Shown piece after piece: positions 27,101-39,800 of a stretch of DNA of 64,000 nt. The notes below the pieces were generated by a model. It searched no databases. It was not told the origin of the DNA and saw only the letters and a program-made list of their open reading frames with translations. The stretch covers positions 66,034,159 to 66,098,158 of the forward strand of contig CM049313.1 of the NCBI GenBank assembly GCA_026874595.1. Direction: 5' to 3'. Position numbers and translations under genes: made by a program. Within the stretch, counting starts at the first letter, position 1, and every line of letters begins with the position of its first letter. Source of the stretch: Sipunculus nudus (taxonomy: Eukaryota; Annelida; Sipuncula; Golfingiida; Sipunculidae).

Positions 27101-30100
27101 TGTAACATTTAGATATTATCTGCAAGTCTTAAAAATATCAAAGAAATCAGATGCATATTATACAAGTATCCCTGAATACAAAAAAAGGGTATGAAATATT
27201 CAATGTCAAAGAACAACTTACTTATTTCTTTTATATTTCAAAGGTTTTAAGATAATATCAAAATGTTACACCATGACAAATTTCCATTGAATGTGTGCAT
27301 TAACCATCAAGATATTACAAGTCAAAAAGTTTATTTTTTTTGGGGGGGGGGGGGGTCGACACCAAATATGCTTGAATTTTATTAATCCCCTAACCCCTTA
27401 TTCCTTTTTTTAATTTATTTATTCACCTATAATAAGTTCATTCTGATTCTGTTCACCCTGTTTTTCTTTCTCGAGTTACCATTGCAAAAAATTATGCTAC
27501 TATTATCAAACACTCACTCTTCAAGACCATTCTTGTGCTGGAAATATCCCTTAAATGTATAGTCTATTTGAGACCAACCTCAGGTTCTTGAAGCTTCAAT
27601 TAAGGCATTGTATAGATAAATAAATTCATAGCATGGAATTAATATTATTTTAAATAATGTTTTTGATATAGTTTATAATCATGTTCACTGTCTAAAACCC
27701 CATGGTTCATTCAGTTTACATCCTCAATGTTTATAAATATAATTAATGTATAAATGCATGGTTGTATATAAAAGGCATAGGTCAAGGGGACTGGAGGTTA
27801 TTATGTTTAACAGTCTATTATATCAGGACTTACATTTTTAGTTAATTTGGATCTAATGTAAATACATGATATGGATTACCACTTGTTAGTGAAGGAAGAG
27901 AGCAAGGTTTTGATGATAGGCAGTGCTTAAGTTATGGATGAAAGGGTTTGCTACAGGAAGAATGTTCATATCAGATGTTTTCCAAGTTCAGCAAAGTATT
28001 ATTGATATACATACAACATTAGAGATCTATAAAAATTGAAAGTGTAAACTATCATCGATTTCCAAATGGGTGTCAAATATTACTTTTTATCAACCATCTA
28101 TGATTGGATGTATTATGGTATACCCTCGGTCCATCCCTCCGTTAACTTTAAGTGCTGCGATAACTTACCAGGGCTTTGATGGATTTTAATGAAACTCACC
28201 ATAACTGCTTGCCAATAGATTACCTCGCCAGAGTTTATTCTAGGCAACATCCATGCACATTTAATGAGGTCAGAGGTCAGGAGGCTACTTCATGGTGTTG
28301 CCGCCATAACATATCAAGAATATGATGGATTTAATGAAACTCAACAGAAATATTCAAGGAATACATTTTCTCACCTGAATTGAATTGTCGGCAAAATTCA
28401 TGCATATTTAATGAGTTCAGAGGTCACAAGACATAAGACAGGTTTATTATGCAAGTTTGAGGTGCTCTTGTTAATGGTAGCAGAGTAGGACACATCTGAA
28501 TCACATGAGCAAAAATGAAGTCAATTGTTTCAACTGCATTTAATTAATCTTAAAATACTCTTAATAAACCCTTCTTGACTTTATCGCAATGATTAATGTA
28601 GTACAGGTAAATAAAACTTTAAATTGGAGCTTGTACCTATTTTATGGATTGATATCTCACCAGAACCATTGATAATTTTACATTATATCCACCTGCATTT
28701 ATCAGTATACATCATGCATGGAGAGTGATGATTTATGTATGCATTGAGATTGTTGATTTATATATGTATGAAGATTGATGACTGAAATGTGCATGGAGGG
28801 TGATGGCTGATGTATGAATGGAAGTTACATCCTATATATGGATGATATATGGTTTCATGTCCTTTCCCAGTTGATCATGATATTGATAACTTGCATAATT
28901 TACTTTTACTGTCTTTTTTGTTCCCTTTGTCAGTATTAGGTACTACATTAATGATTGTGATGTTTGGTCCATTTACTGATTGTACTTTGACATTATAGGA
29001 GTAATTAATTATGGTAAATTAATTAACAAGTGAATTGAATGTAACTTTCTCTTCTTCTTACAGCCTACTGAGCACAAGGAAATCATCATGCACATGGCTA
29101 AAATGGCCGACAATATCACAGTTCCCATGGCAAGGGCTAGTATCCTGTGGCTGATTGGAGAGTATTCTGATCGTGTTCCTAAGATTGCACCTGACGTTCT
29201 ACGTAAAATGGCCAAAAGCTTCATTGAAGAGGTATATACTTGATACCTATAGTGAAAGTGTAACATAATTGACCTAGGTGATTAATACAGGACCATATCT
29301 TAGAGGGACATCAGTTTATAATTTGTTCTCTGAAGCTGTACCATATAATTAATATTATACATCAACAAAGTGGTAATATGTATTACCAGTTTTGGTTTGA
29401 GGTTTGGTTTGTTTCTCTGTTAGCAACGCTACTCAAAAAGTCTTTTCTTATAAACAGATTATACTGGTGATGCAACCATTGAGTCACCATGGTTGGTTTG
29501 TTTTTTCTGTTAGCAACTGTACCCAAAAGGTTTGTTCTAGCAGGCATAGCTTACCTGTGATGAATAAGTCACCATGGTTGGTTTGCAACTTTACTCAATA
29601 CATCATTGTTCTGATTGGCAGGGCTGACCTGTGATGCAAACATTCATTTGTTCAACCATGACACACAGTCCCCTAAGTCTGAAATTATATATTTCTTCTG
29701 TACCACACACCAAACTGAGATAAGGATCCTTGCAATATTAACTATAGAACGTTTGTCGATTTTGCTGAGTATTTGAGTTGGATTTATATTAGTTGTAAGA
29801 GTATTACTTGCATGATGTATTATACTCTAAGAGGTTCCCCATTACATAATAACCATAACTTTATAATTTTCACTGAAGGTATGAATTAAGTACAATAAGT
29901 TATAAGATATATACACTATAATCAAATACTTTAAAAAAAAAAATTTGCTGTAAATTTTTTTATGTTCAAAAATTGTGCAGTTTCCCATATTACTTCAACT
30001 TCAATACAACCATTATGTATCTTGATGAACAGGAGGACATCGTGAAGCTGCAGATTTTGAACCTGGCTGCTAAGCTCTGCATCACCAACTCTAAACAGAC

Positions 30101-33100
30101 CAAACTGCTCTGCCAGTACGTCTTTAACCTGGCCAAGTACGACCTGAACTATGACATCCGTGACCGAGCACGTTTCCTCAGACAGCTGATTCTGCCTGGG
30201 GAGAAGGCTGGGGCACTCTCCAAATATGCCAAGAAAATCTTCCTCGCTACCAAACCCGCCCCTGTTCTTCAATCAGTATTCACTGGTGAGTTTAAAAAAA
30301 GAGTGATTTGGTTAGATGTAGGCACAGGGCTGTGAAAATGAAGGTACTGGTACTCCAATCTGACAGAGACGAAATGGGGAAAACCTCAGCAGATTATGAA
30401 TTTTAACTGAGTTTTTCTTATTTTCTCTCCAATTTTTAAATAATCGCTGTCATAGGATTATACAGGACATAACAATTTACAAAATCATGTAAAGTGTAGC
30501 TTCATTGGGGAGTGGGGATAATACACCATCATTCATACACTGTATTAATTGCTGTAACCTATGAATTGTTCCAAGATCTTTATATAGTGGAGATATAAAT
30601 GTAAACTAGAGATGATTGGAACTGTACAGATCATTGATAAGGGCCCCTATCTGCCCAAATTCATAAAAAGGCGGTATTTGACTCATACAGTTTACATTTA
30701 AAGCCACCACGTTCAGTTACTTTCTAGGAAAAGCTGTGCATTTGACATTAATCACTACATTTTCATATTTATTTTCAGCCAATTTAATGCTTTTTTCCCA
30801 ACAAGATTTTAGAATGTTTCCTTAAAATCCAGAGTAGCAGCATCATTCATATAAAACCACTTTTTCTTCGCAGACCGTGACCAGTATCAGTTGGGTACCT
30901 TATCCCACGCCATCAACACCAAGGCAACGGGATACCAGGAGCTCCCTGATTGGCCTGAATCTGCACCAGATCCATCAGTGCGCAATGTTGAAGTACAGAT
31001 GCCGTGGGTTGAGAGCAAAACGGTCAAAGAGAAGGGAAAGAAAAAATCGTTTTACTCTGAAAGTGAATCCAGCGAGGAAGGTAAGCTCATCTCTACTGAG
31101 TCTTGACTGTCCTAGGTCTTTGACTCAGAGGGGCCTTTTTATATATCTTACATCTATTAACTGAGACAATCTCTTGAATTTTTCTCACGAATAGGTCCGA
31201 AAACATGCAGTGTTTCTATTGCACATTTGCTGCTAATTTTGTTATATCCACATGTTTATAACGTGGGGGCCTGCAAAAATAAAAAAAAATACATGTCATC
31301 TGGTGGAACAGAGTTCAGTTTTTGTGAAGGGCATTTTGCAACTTGTGACCTTTCAAATTAATGTTTGTGCAACCAACCACCTTAAGTTACATGTTTTACA
31401 TTTGTTAACTGTGCTGTTTACCCACAGTTTGTAGATAAACAAACTGATACATCCATCACAGAAGTGTATTAAGAACGTTTATTAACAAGAATTACCTACA
31501 GTTTAGTATTATGTACATTAATAAGCCACTGAATCTGATGTCGCATGACAGATTGCAAGTAAATGAAACATCTTCCTTCTTCCCTGACTTATCCCAAAAA
31601 TCTGCAAAACATGCATAATATGACATGTTGTGGAACAACCATGTTCTGAGATAAGCTGGGTAATAAGTCACATTGTGTATTGCAGTCTTAAAATGCATCC
31701 GTTTTATTGTCAGATGATTCTGAAGATGAGAGTAGTTCCACTGAAGATACAGAAGAAAGTAGTGAGGAAGAGGCTACAACCACAGCCTCGGAGAGCAGCT
31801 CGGAAGAAGAGGTGTTACCAAGGCAACCCAAGGTCAAGGTCACCCCCGCAGCAGCAGCTGTAGAGTCTGAGGAAGAGAGTGATGCATCATCGAGTGAGGA
31901 GAGCAGTGAGGAGGAAACTGATGAAAGCTCTGAGGAGGAACAACCCCCACCACCACCAAAGGTAAATAAGCCAATACCATTGGGAGTCTCACTGGAAACA
32001 CTGAAGGTAATCTGGTAATCTAGCCAGAGAATAAGATATATAAAATGGTATATGAATGATATATATTATTAGAACAATAGACTGTTGTTCCTTTGTACAT
32101 TCATTAATTATTAAAAATTTTAGTCCTGGAAAAGCAATGGTAATTTAGTCCCACCTTAAGCTTTCTTCCAATATATCACATACAGATCCAGATGAAATGA
32201 AAGATCTTAACCAGGTGAATTAAATGAAATCTGGATCATGATATCTCAAATGCATTTACTAAAATAAGAAGGTAAGGCTTATATGAGAAAATCCTTGGGC
32301 TTTTTGTTCTCTCTAGTCTTAAAGGGGCCTATTTGAATATATATATAATACTATAGTATATATATAATACTCTATTATAATGAACATAATCACTTTAACC
32401 CTTTACTGTTCAGATTAGCCTGTGGATTGTCACACTCCTACTGTTCAGATTTATTTTGCATTTTTTCCACATTTTGACATGAATCTATATAAGAGACATT
32501 AACTCAGTAACCGTTAAAGGTATCTTTGTGAAATTTTCAGCTTTTACTGTCAGGTATATGTCCATCATGTTATTTTATTTATTTTCTATATACCTGGTTT
32601 GATATGTATGTAACTAAGGTATATACAGGAAAAAACAGGTAAATCTGTACTAACTGTATTTCCACTCACTGGTATATCACCAAAATGACCCCTTTCATCC
32701 TGTTCAGGTAACCCATTAACCCTTTGATAAAAAAAGGGAAATGTAAGGATTTTTTTCACTCTAAGGTAATTATTAATTAATGGTAAGAAAAAGGTAAATG
32801 ATTTGGTTTAATACTGGAAAGGGAACCACCAACGAACCAGAATGTGCAAGTAAATTAGATTTTTCTGTTGAAAATCAAATATTTTTCACCTGAAAAGCTT
32901 GCTGACCCAAAGAGCACATTCTATGATTATTAACATATAACACATATGTTTACCTGTACAGGTAAGTAAAGGTAAATTATTTTTTTTTTCTGAATATGTT
33001 AGCAAACACCTTGTTCATCAATATAGTTACTATAAATTAATACCTTCTCTATTTATGGACTGTATAATTCATTTTGATATAAGAACAGGTGCTTTTAATA

Positions 33101-36100
33101 CAGTAATTAAGTTACCTATGTGAATAGTACCTTTGTTCTTCAACTGATCTAATTACCTGTGGCAGTGACAAAATCATGCTGAAAAGTGGCTGAGAAGAAT
33201 ATGGATAAACAAGTGTCAACTGTGTAAAACCATTATATTTTGATTTTTCAGACATGTAAAACATAAATTGATAATTTTGGTTACGGTTACACATAAAAAC
33301 ATACTCACCTGTACAGGTGAGTTCAGGTAAATACAGGTAAATTATTTTTTTAATGAAGTATATATTTTATACATGTAATAAGGGAGAAAAAAAACATACA
33401 ACTTAATTTTGAGTGCCATGTGTAAAATTTATGAATTATAGGTACTAACTGCACTATTTATTGGGTTACCTGAAATGATACCTTTGATCTTAAACAGATT
33501 TAATTACCTTTGTAAGTACAGAATATAAAGACAATTTTTCATTTTAAAAGTGGAGAGGAAATTTTTGAAGGAGTTAAAAAAATATGCAAAAACTATCTTT
33601 TAATTAACTGCACAGCCACGAGACTTGTGGAATTCAATTTTGCCAATTTCTACCTGTAAAAGTTTACTCACCTGCACAGGTAAGATCAGGTAAATAAAGG
33701 TAAATTCTCATTTTTTTAATTTAAATTATATATTATACTTGTTATAAGGGACATTGCAATAAAAACTATTTACTTTTGTCCAATGTGCAAAATATATAAT
33801 TTATGGGTGTGAAATGCACTAATTATCTGGTTACCTGTAATATACCTTTTTATGTCAAATTAATATATTTTTACATGTGCAGGCAAAAACAAATCGCCGA
33901 CTGATTTTAAAATAAAATCTGGAAAATGTGTCTACCCTGTTTGTTAACATTTCATGCAATAATAAAATTGCTGTTTAGTTGGTCTGTCGCGTTTATCTGC
34001 ACTGGTAAAAATCCAGGTGCGACAGCTAAACAGGTGTGCACTTGGTTCGATCAACGATTAGCCTAAATAAACGTTGATATATCCAAATCTTTCCCATTCG
34101 AAACAGTGCGAATGTACTAAAATTTGAAATAAAAAATCAAAACAAATATGTCTTGCACTTGTGAAAACTCTTATTTTCTTAATTGAGGGTATCCATGCAA
34201 TTTCTTTTGAAGTAACCGCCCCTCCGCGGCTGACGGTGATTGAGCGATAATGAGTGAATTTAGCAATATGTAGCACACAAGGTACATTAACGAGGCGGTT
34301 TTGCAGACTTTCTGTCACAGAATTATCCTATCTAGTCAATATAACGGAAAAACAAAAATAAATAAAACATTTACTGGACAATTAAGATGCAAGACGGCAC
34401 GTCTGTTTGGGTTTTTTTCCTGAACGGTCCAATTTTACCGCGTCATCCCTCAGCCAGCGGTGACGCACTGACGCTGCAAACTTTTCTCACCCAATCGTAT
34501 CTACTTTTACATCAGCAAGGTTCACGTGACTGGGTCTGGCGTGTTTATTTTGTAAAGTCTTTTAAATGGACATGGTTCACGTGACTGAGTCTGGCGTGTT
34601 TATTATAAGAAGCATCATGAGATGCTGTGCCGACTGGCGGTCTGATTATTCTTTTTTTTTGTGGGGGTGGTGGGGGGGGGGGGGGAATCACCTGGAAACA
34701 TCCTCTCACGTCATGCAATATGTATGCATTAGAATCGATTCTTTCCCGCAGGGATCAGAAACAATGAAAACACTGGTAGTACTAGTGGAACAATAATTTA
34801 TTACATATATATAATAAATAGGCCAATGCACATTAATGTAAACAAATCGTTATTAACAAGAATATAAAATAACGGAAAAACAATATTTTTTATTGTGGAA
34901 AAGGTGTTTTTAAAATGTGCTATTGGGGATAATGCACATAATACCAAAGTTTATAAACGTGAGAAAACGATACTAAACTGTGAAGTAACACCAAAGAAAC
35001 ATGTTTTCACAGTACATTTTAATGTATGTTATGTTATTCAAATATATAGGCCTACGTAAGTCCAACAATGCTTATCAAAATCATGCCTAGTTACTATGAT
35101 TTCATAGCAGTACATTCTGGTATCTTAGAGGAAAATTGCACGTAGGCTTACATATCTTCATGCACTTACTTATCCAGGTCTTCAATTTGCACTTTATTTC
35201 AGTGACATTTAAATGAAGCATAATTATGTCATATGAAATTAATATAAAATGGAAATATAATATATAATTACATTTATTTAATTCAACTTCACTTGAAGAA
35301 AAGTAGGAAATTTATTTAATAATTTTGAGATGCACATGCAATTCCTTGGTTACCTAGATGTATACACGAGACCTAATCATATAGCTAATCTGGTAACCTC
35401 CGTATGCAACTTTGTACATTTAGGCCCTCATATAGTCAGAAATCATGCACTGCTGATAAAACTTCAGCTTTAGCAGGAAAGCATGCGGTCTCCCCAGGCT
35501 GCAAGGTGCATGGTGATTTCACGGAGAGGCAGAGTTCCAGTTAATTATAAAACAATATGCAGCAACAATTCAATAATTCTTAAGAAGCACCTGGAATGTT
35601 CCAAAAACTTCTAATAAGTTATGATCTCTTGGGTGTTTGTTTATTTATTTATTTTGTATTCACCAGTCCCGTCAGCTGTAGAGACGCGGACCATGACCTA
35701 CACCTGGCAATTATACATGTCGTTCGGTTCCCGAACATTGTAAATGATGTCATTATCCTTTGATGATTAATGTAATAGATGCCAATTTAAATTAGTAATT
35801 TTCACTCCGAATCCCCGTCTGGTTGGCCACATGTTGTGTGCTGTCTTTCCGCTAAAATCTTCTGTGTGATAGGAAAATTTCCTTGTGCTAATAAAACTGT
35901 CAATCAAACGTGAAAATGACAAGGTCGGTGGGTAAAAATAGAAGCCGACACCCTGTGGTATTTTAGGTCTTCGAAAGGGGCAAGTTTGAGACAAAGCCAT
36001 CAAACATTTTGCAATATAGATATATTTGTATACCTGCGTCTTTTAAATCTTATTTTACAGCAATGGAAAGGTACAATTAGATTTCAGTCTAATTTGTCCA

Positions 36101-36834
36101 CCTGCATGGTTTCTCGATCGTCATTTCGAGTACACCATGCGCATGCATATCGAAAGTCCGCATCTTTGGTCTTACTATTTTACTTTCACTGTGTCACCGT
36201 CACTATATATATACGCTATAGCTTCTAATTTAAGATTGGCGAATGCATTTTATTCATTTTCTTGCATGTATCATGACTGAGATCTGACTGACTCCGCCGT
36301 ATGACTTTAAAGGATTATCATGACCACGACACATTTTCCATATTTAATCCCTGGGCCATGCATGCAAGCGTTGACTGGGTTTTGAGAGCGATATCAATAT
36401 AAAGCGGCGTTTATACCGGGTGCACGTACGGTATATATGCGATATATATGCGGTCTGCGGTATACGTTATGTATTTTTTATGAATATAGGCGGCGAATGA
36501 ACCCGATTTGAGAAACTTTCATGGATGAAATATAAAAAGGAGTTATAAGTTCTGGTATTAGTGGTCAGATTTTATGTTTAAAGGTACAAACATTTATAAC
36601 GCAGTACTATTCCTTACAACAATGAATAGCCTGTTATAGGCAAACGTATTACAAAAAAAAAATTATTTACTTCAATTCATAAAATAATAGGTTATATTTT
36701 TAAAATTTAGTTTGCTATGTGCCATATATATTTAAAGATGTTTTGCAGCTCCGCCCAAAATCTGTTTCGCTGGCAGTGACAACTACTGGTGCTTTTATCA
36801 ATCACTAATGAAAATTATAATACGCACATAGGCC

Positions 36835-36867
<33 letters not shown>

Positions 36868-39800
36868 AAGCGCGCACACGTGCACGTAAACATGTAGCCT
36901 ATACATATAAAGGAAGTACTACACATATTAAAATTTGTAAAATCTGTTCAGTATGTGTTAAAACCGTATTAATTCATATTTGTTCAAGCGTATAAGTCAC
37001 TTACTGTCTTGTTTTACATATTCAAGGATCTGGGTGTATAGGCGTACAGTTCCACGTACGTCGTAAAATAATTACTTCAATATTTTATGGAGTATAAAGT
37101 TATCTTTATATTTTACACTGGAAAATTAACTATATCTCTATAATATCCGGCTGTTTCTAATTTAAGACGGTATTAATTTTTTTTTAATCCAAAAAGCCTC
37201 TTAGAATGATTGACAGTTCTTGTGCCCGATTACGATTGTACATAAAATGTTTGGCACAGAAATGATCACTAGTAAACAATCAGACATCACATATATATAC
37301 GACATGATATATGACAGTATCTTCGATTTTTAGTTAAGAAAATATGTTAATATTTAAAATAAATACTCATTTTATTATATGATATCGGTTAAAAATGGTT
37401 TTCCAGTGCCAGTACATGACACAGTAAGGAAGTCACGCAGATCACGTGCGTGGTGTCTGTCAGACGCGTCAGTCAGTCGGACGGCGATCATTGGTCACAA
37501 GTTAAACCAATAAAAAAGGGGATAATATATGATCTTAGAAATGTTTAACGGAAGTTAAATCTGTAAACACACTGCACTTGATTTTGTCACCAGGATTAAT
37601 TGCCAACATTTGGTAATTTACCGATTTCTGATGAATTTAGCGTAGGAGTCTGATTTTACTCTCGCAGCCGACATGTTACCAGGGCCCACGTAACAAGGCC
37701 ACGTGAGTGAAAGTCAATCATTTTTATATTTTTCCAACAAGTCTGCGTTCGCGCCAGTTTGGATCTTGGTCACATGTTAGAACAACACTTGACGTTTTTC
37801 TCTTTCATTTAAGTACAAATATGATGGATGACAATAGACATTTCACCCCCAAAACTTGCCCCAATTACGGGTATGTAAAATGGGCTTAAGCGCGCCCGGG
37901 CGGGCGCCTTTGAACTACAGGCCCGTGACAAACGCGCGCCCTGGCGGGCGTTATTGGAGTTTAAAGCCTTAATGTTTTGATAAAAATAGACAAGAAAATG
38001 CAACTAGCATGGTACACAGGTGTTCGTTTTTTTGCTCAGCTGACTATAAATCATCTGAGTTATAGTCATGGTCCTTTGTCCGTCAGCTGGACAGACATCA
38101 GTTAATGGGGCATGTTTTGAAACTTAAGACTTAAGTCTACCAAACATTCTCTTACCAAACATAAAACCTGGTCACTGCACCTTTGTTCCTTAGAGAAATT
38201 TAGGAACAACCACCCATTTTCCAGTAAAAACCTATTGTTACACTTCAAAACAGCCCACTATAAAAACTGCTCTTGTTAATCTATCATCTTTGAAGTTATG
38301 GGCCCAAATAAAGTGCACTTTGTCAAAAATCAGGATATATATTTGTATCCCCAGACAAAGTCGGGATACTATGGTTTCATGACGGTCCCGCCGCCGCATT
38401 GCCGCCACAGAAAAACCTTGTGAGCAGGATAACTCAAAAAATATTTACTGGTCTTTTTCAAACTTTACATTTGTATAGGTATAGGTAAGGGGACCAAGCC
38501 TATTTAAAGTGGGGTCATGACCTATGCTAGGAGAGTGACCTTGACCTTGAATAGGTCAATTTTTGCTGAAAATAACACAAATTCTTAAATATCTCAAGTA
38601 AGCTTGCATGGACTGGTCCAAAAATCAAGGTGACCGAAGATCTTGGATAGCCTTGTGATATACCGGAAACTGGTGGCGCCACCTATTAACCTTTTCTTGT
38701 TTTTACGCCTGGTAATACCCCCATAATTGCCCCTTGACAGTACTGTAAGCATTATAAGTAAAAAACTAATGGACAGAATTCTTTCATATTATGCACATAT
38801 AGAGAGATGGGTGATGGGATGAGGTCTTTTTACATTTGGGTCATGACCTGTACCATGAGAGTGGCCTTGACCTTTAATGTGTCTTATGATATCTCCAGTG
38901 TTGATAGCCATATGGATTTCAAACGTGACTTATGTATGGCCCACCACTAAAGTAAGAACCCTATAGGTTCTATGGTCATGAGATCAAAGGTCAAGGTCAC
39001 TGGACTCGTATCATAAAAGATACTGTGGATGCATTTTAAGCCAAACTTTCATCCCAGGTCTTCCATCTTGAATGTATAGCTCACTTGCCGATAATGGATG
39101 ATCCATATCAATTTTGGGGTCACAAGGTCAAAGGTCAAGGCCACAGGGGCTATCTGTCAAAAAATTAGTTTCTGGATGATAATTCCTGTGTTTATTGATG
39201 TATTGATTTCAAACTTGACTTATATATGTCTCATTGAAAAAGCAAGACTCCAATTGATTTTGGGGTCATGAGGTCAAAGGTCAAGGTCACAGGACACATC
39301 TTTAGAAAGATTGTGGATGCATTTTCAGCCAAACAATTCATCTCAGATCTTTCATCTTGCACATATAGTTCACCTGCCAAGAGTGGAAGACCCCTATCAA
39401 TTTTGAGGTCGCAAGGTCAAAGGTGAAGGTCACAGGAGCCATGTGTCCAAAAATTTAGTTTCTAGATGATAATTCCTGCTTTTATTGATGTAGGGATTTA
39501 AAACTTGACTTGTATATTACCCATTGGAAAAGCAAGACCCAAATTGATTTTGGGGTCATGAGGTCAAAGGTCAAAGTCACAGGACACATCTTTAAAAAGA
39601 TGTGGATGCATTTTCAGCCAAACATTTCATCTCAGATCTTTCATCTTGCACATATAGTTCCCCTGCCAATAGAGGAAGACACCTGTCAATTGTGAGGTCA
39701 GAAGGTCAAAGGTGAAGGTCACAGGAGCCATCTTACCAATAATTAATTCCCGAGATGATAATTCAAGCTTGGATTAATATATGGATTTCAAACCTGACTT

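Larger units (their letters stand above)
25810..29063 (+). other. AP3B intron 14 (3.25 kb) contents
   Basis: It contains (AT)n at 26441-26467, a T run then G run near 27333-27355, a family G repeat (28106-28480) and a degenerate 25-29-bp repeat (28710-28830, units like ATGGAGAGTGATGATT). The remainder (25860-26440, 26470-27330, 27360-28100) is AT-rich, and I see nothing in it. Confidence 0.7.

Noticed and set aside
32590-33960. Regularly spaced repeats suggestive of a CRISPR array
   Set aside because: Units are about 360 bp, degenerate throughout and intronic in an animal gene.
34058-36228. Nested gene inside AP3B intron 18
   Set aside because: ORFs of 65-86 codons on both strands have no family resemblance. 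Base composition alone is not enough.
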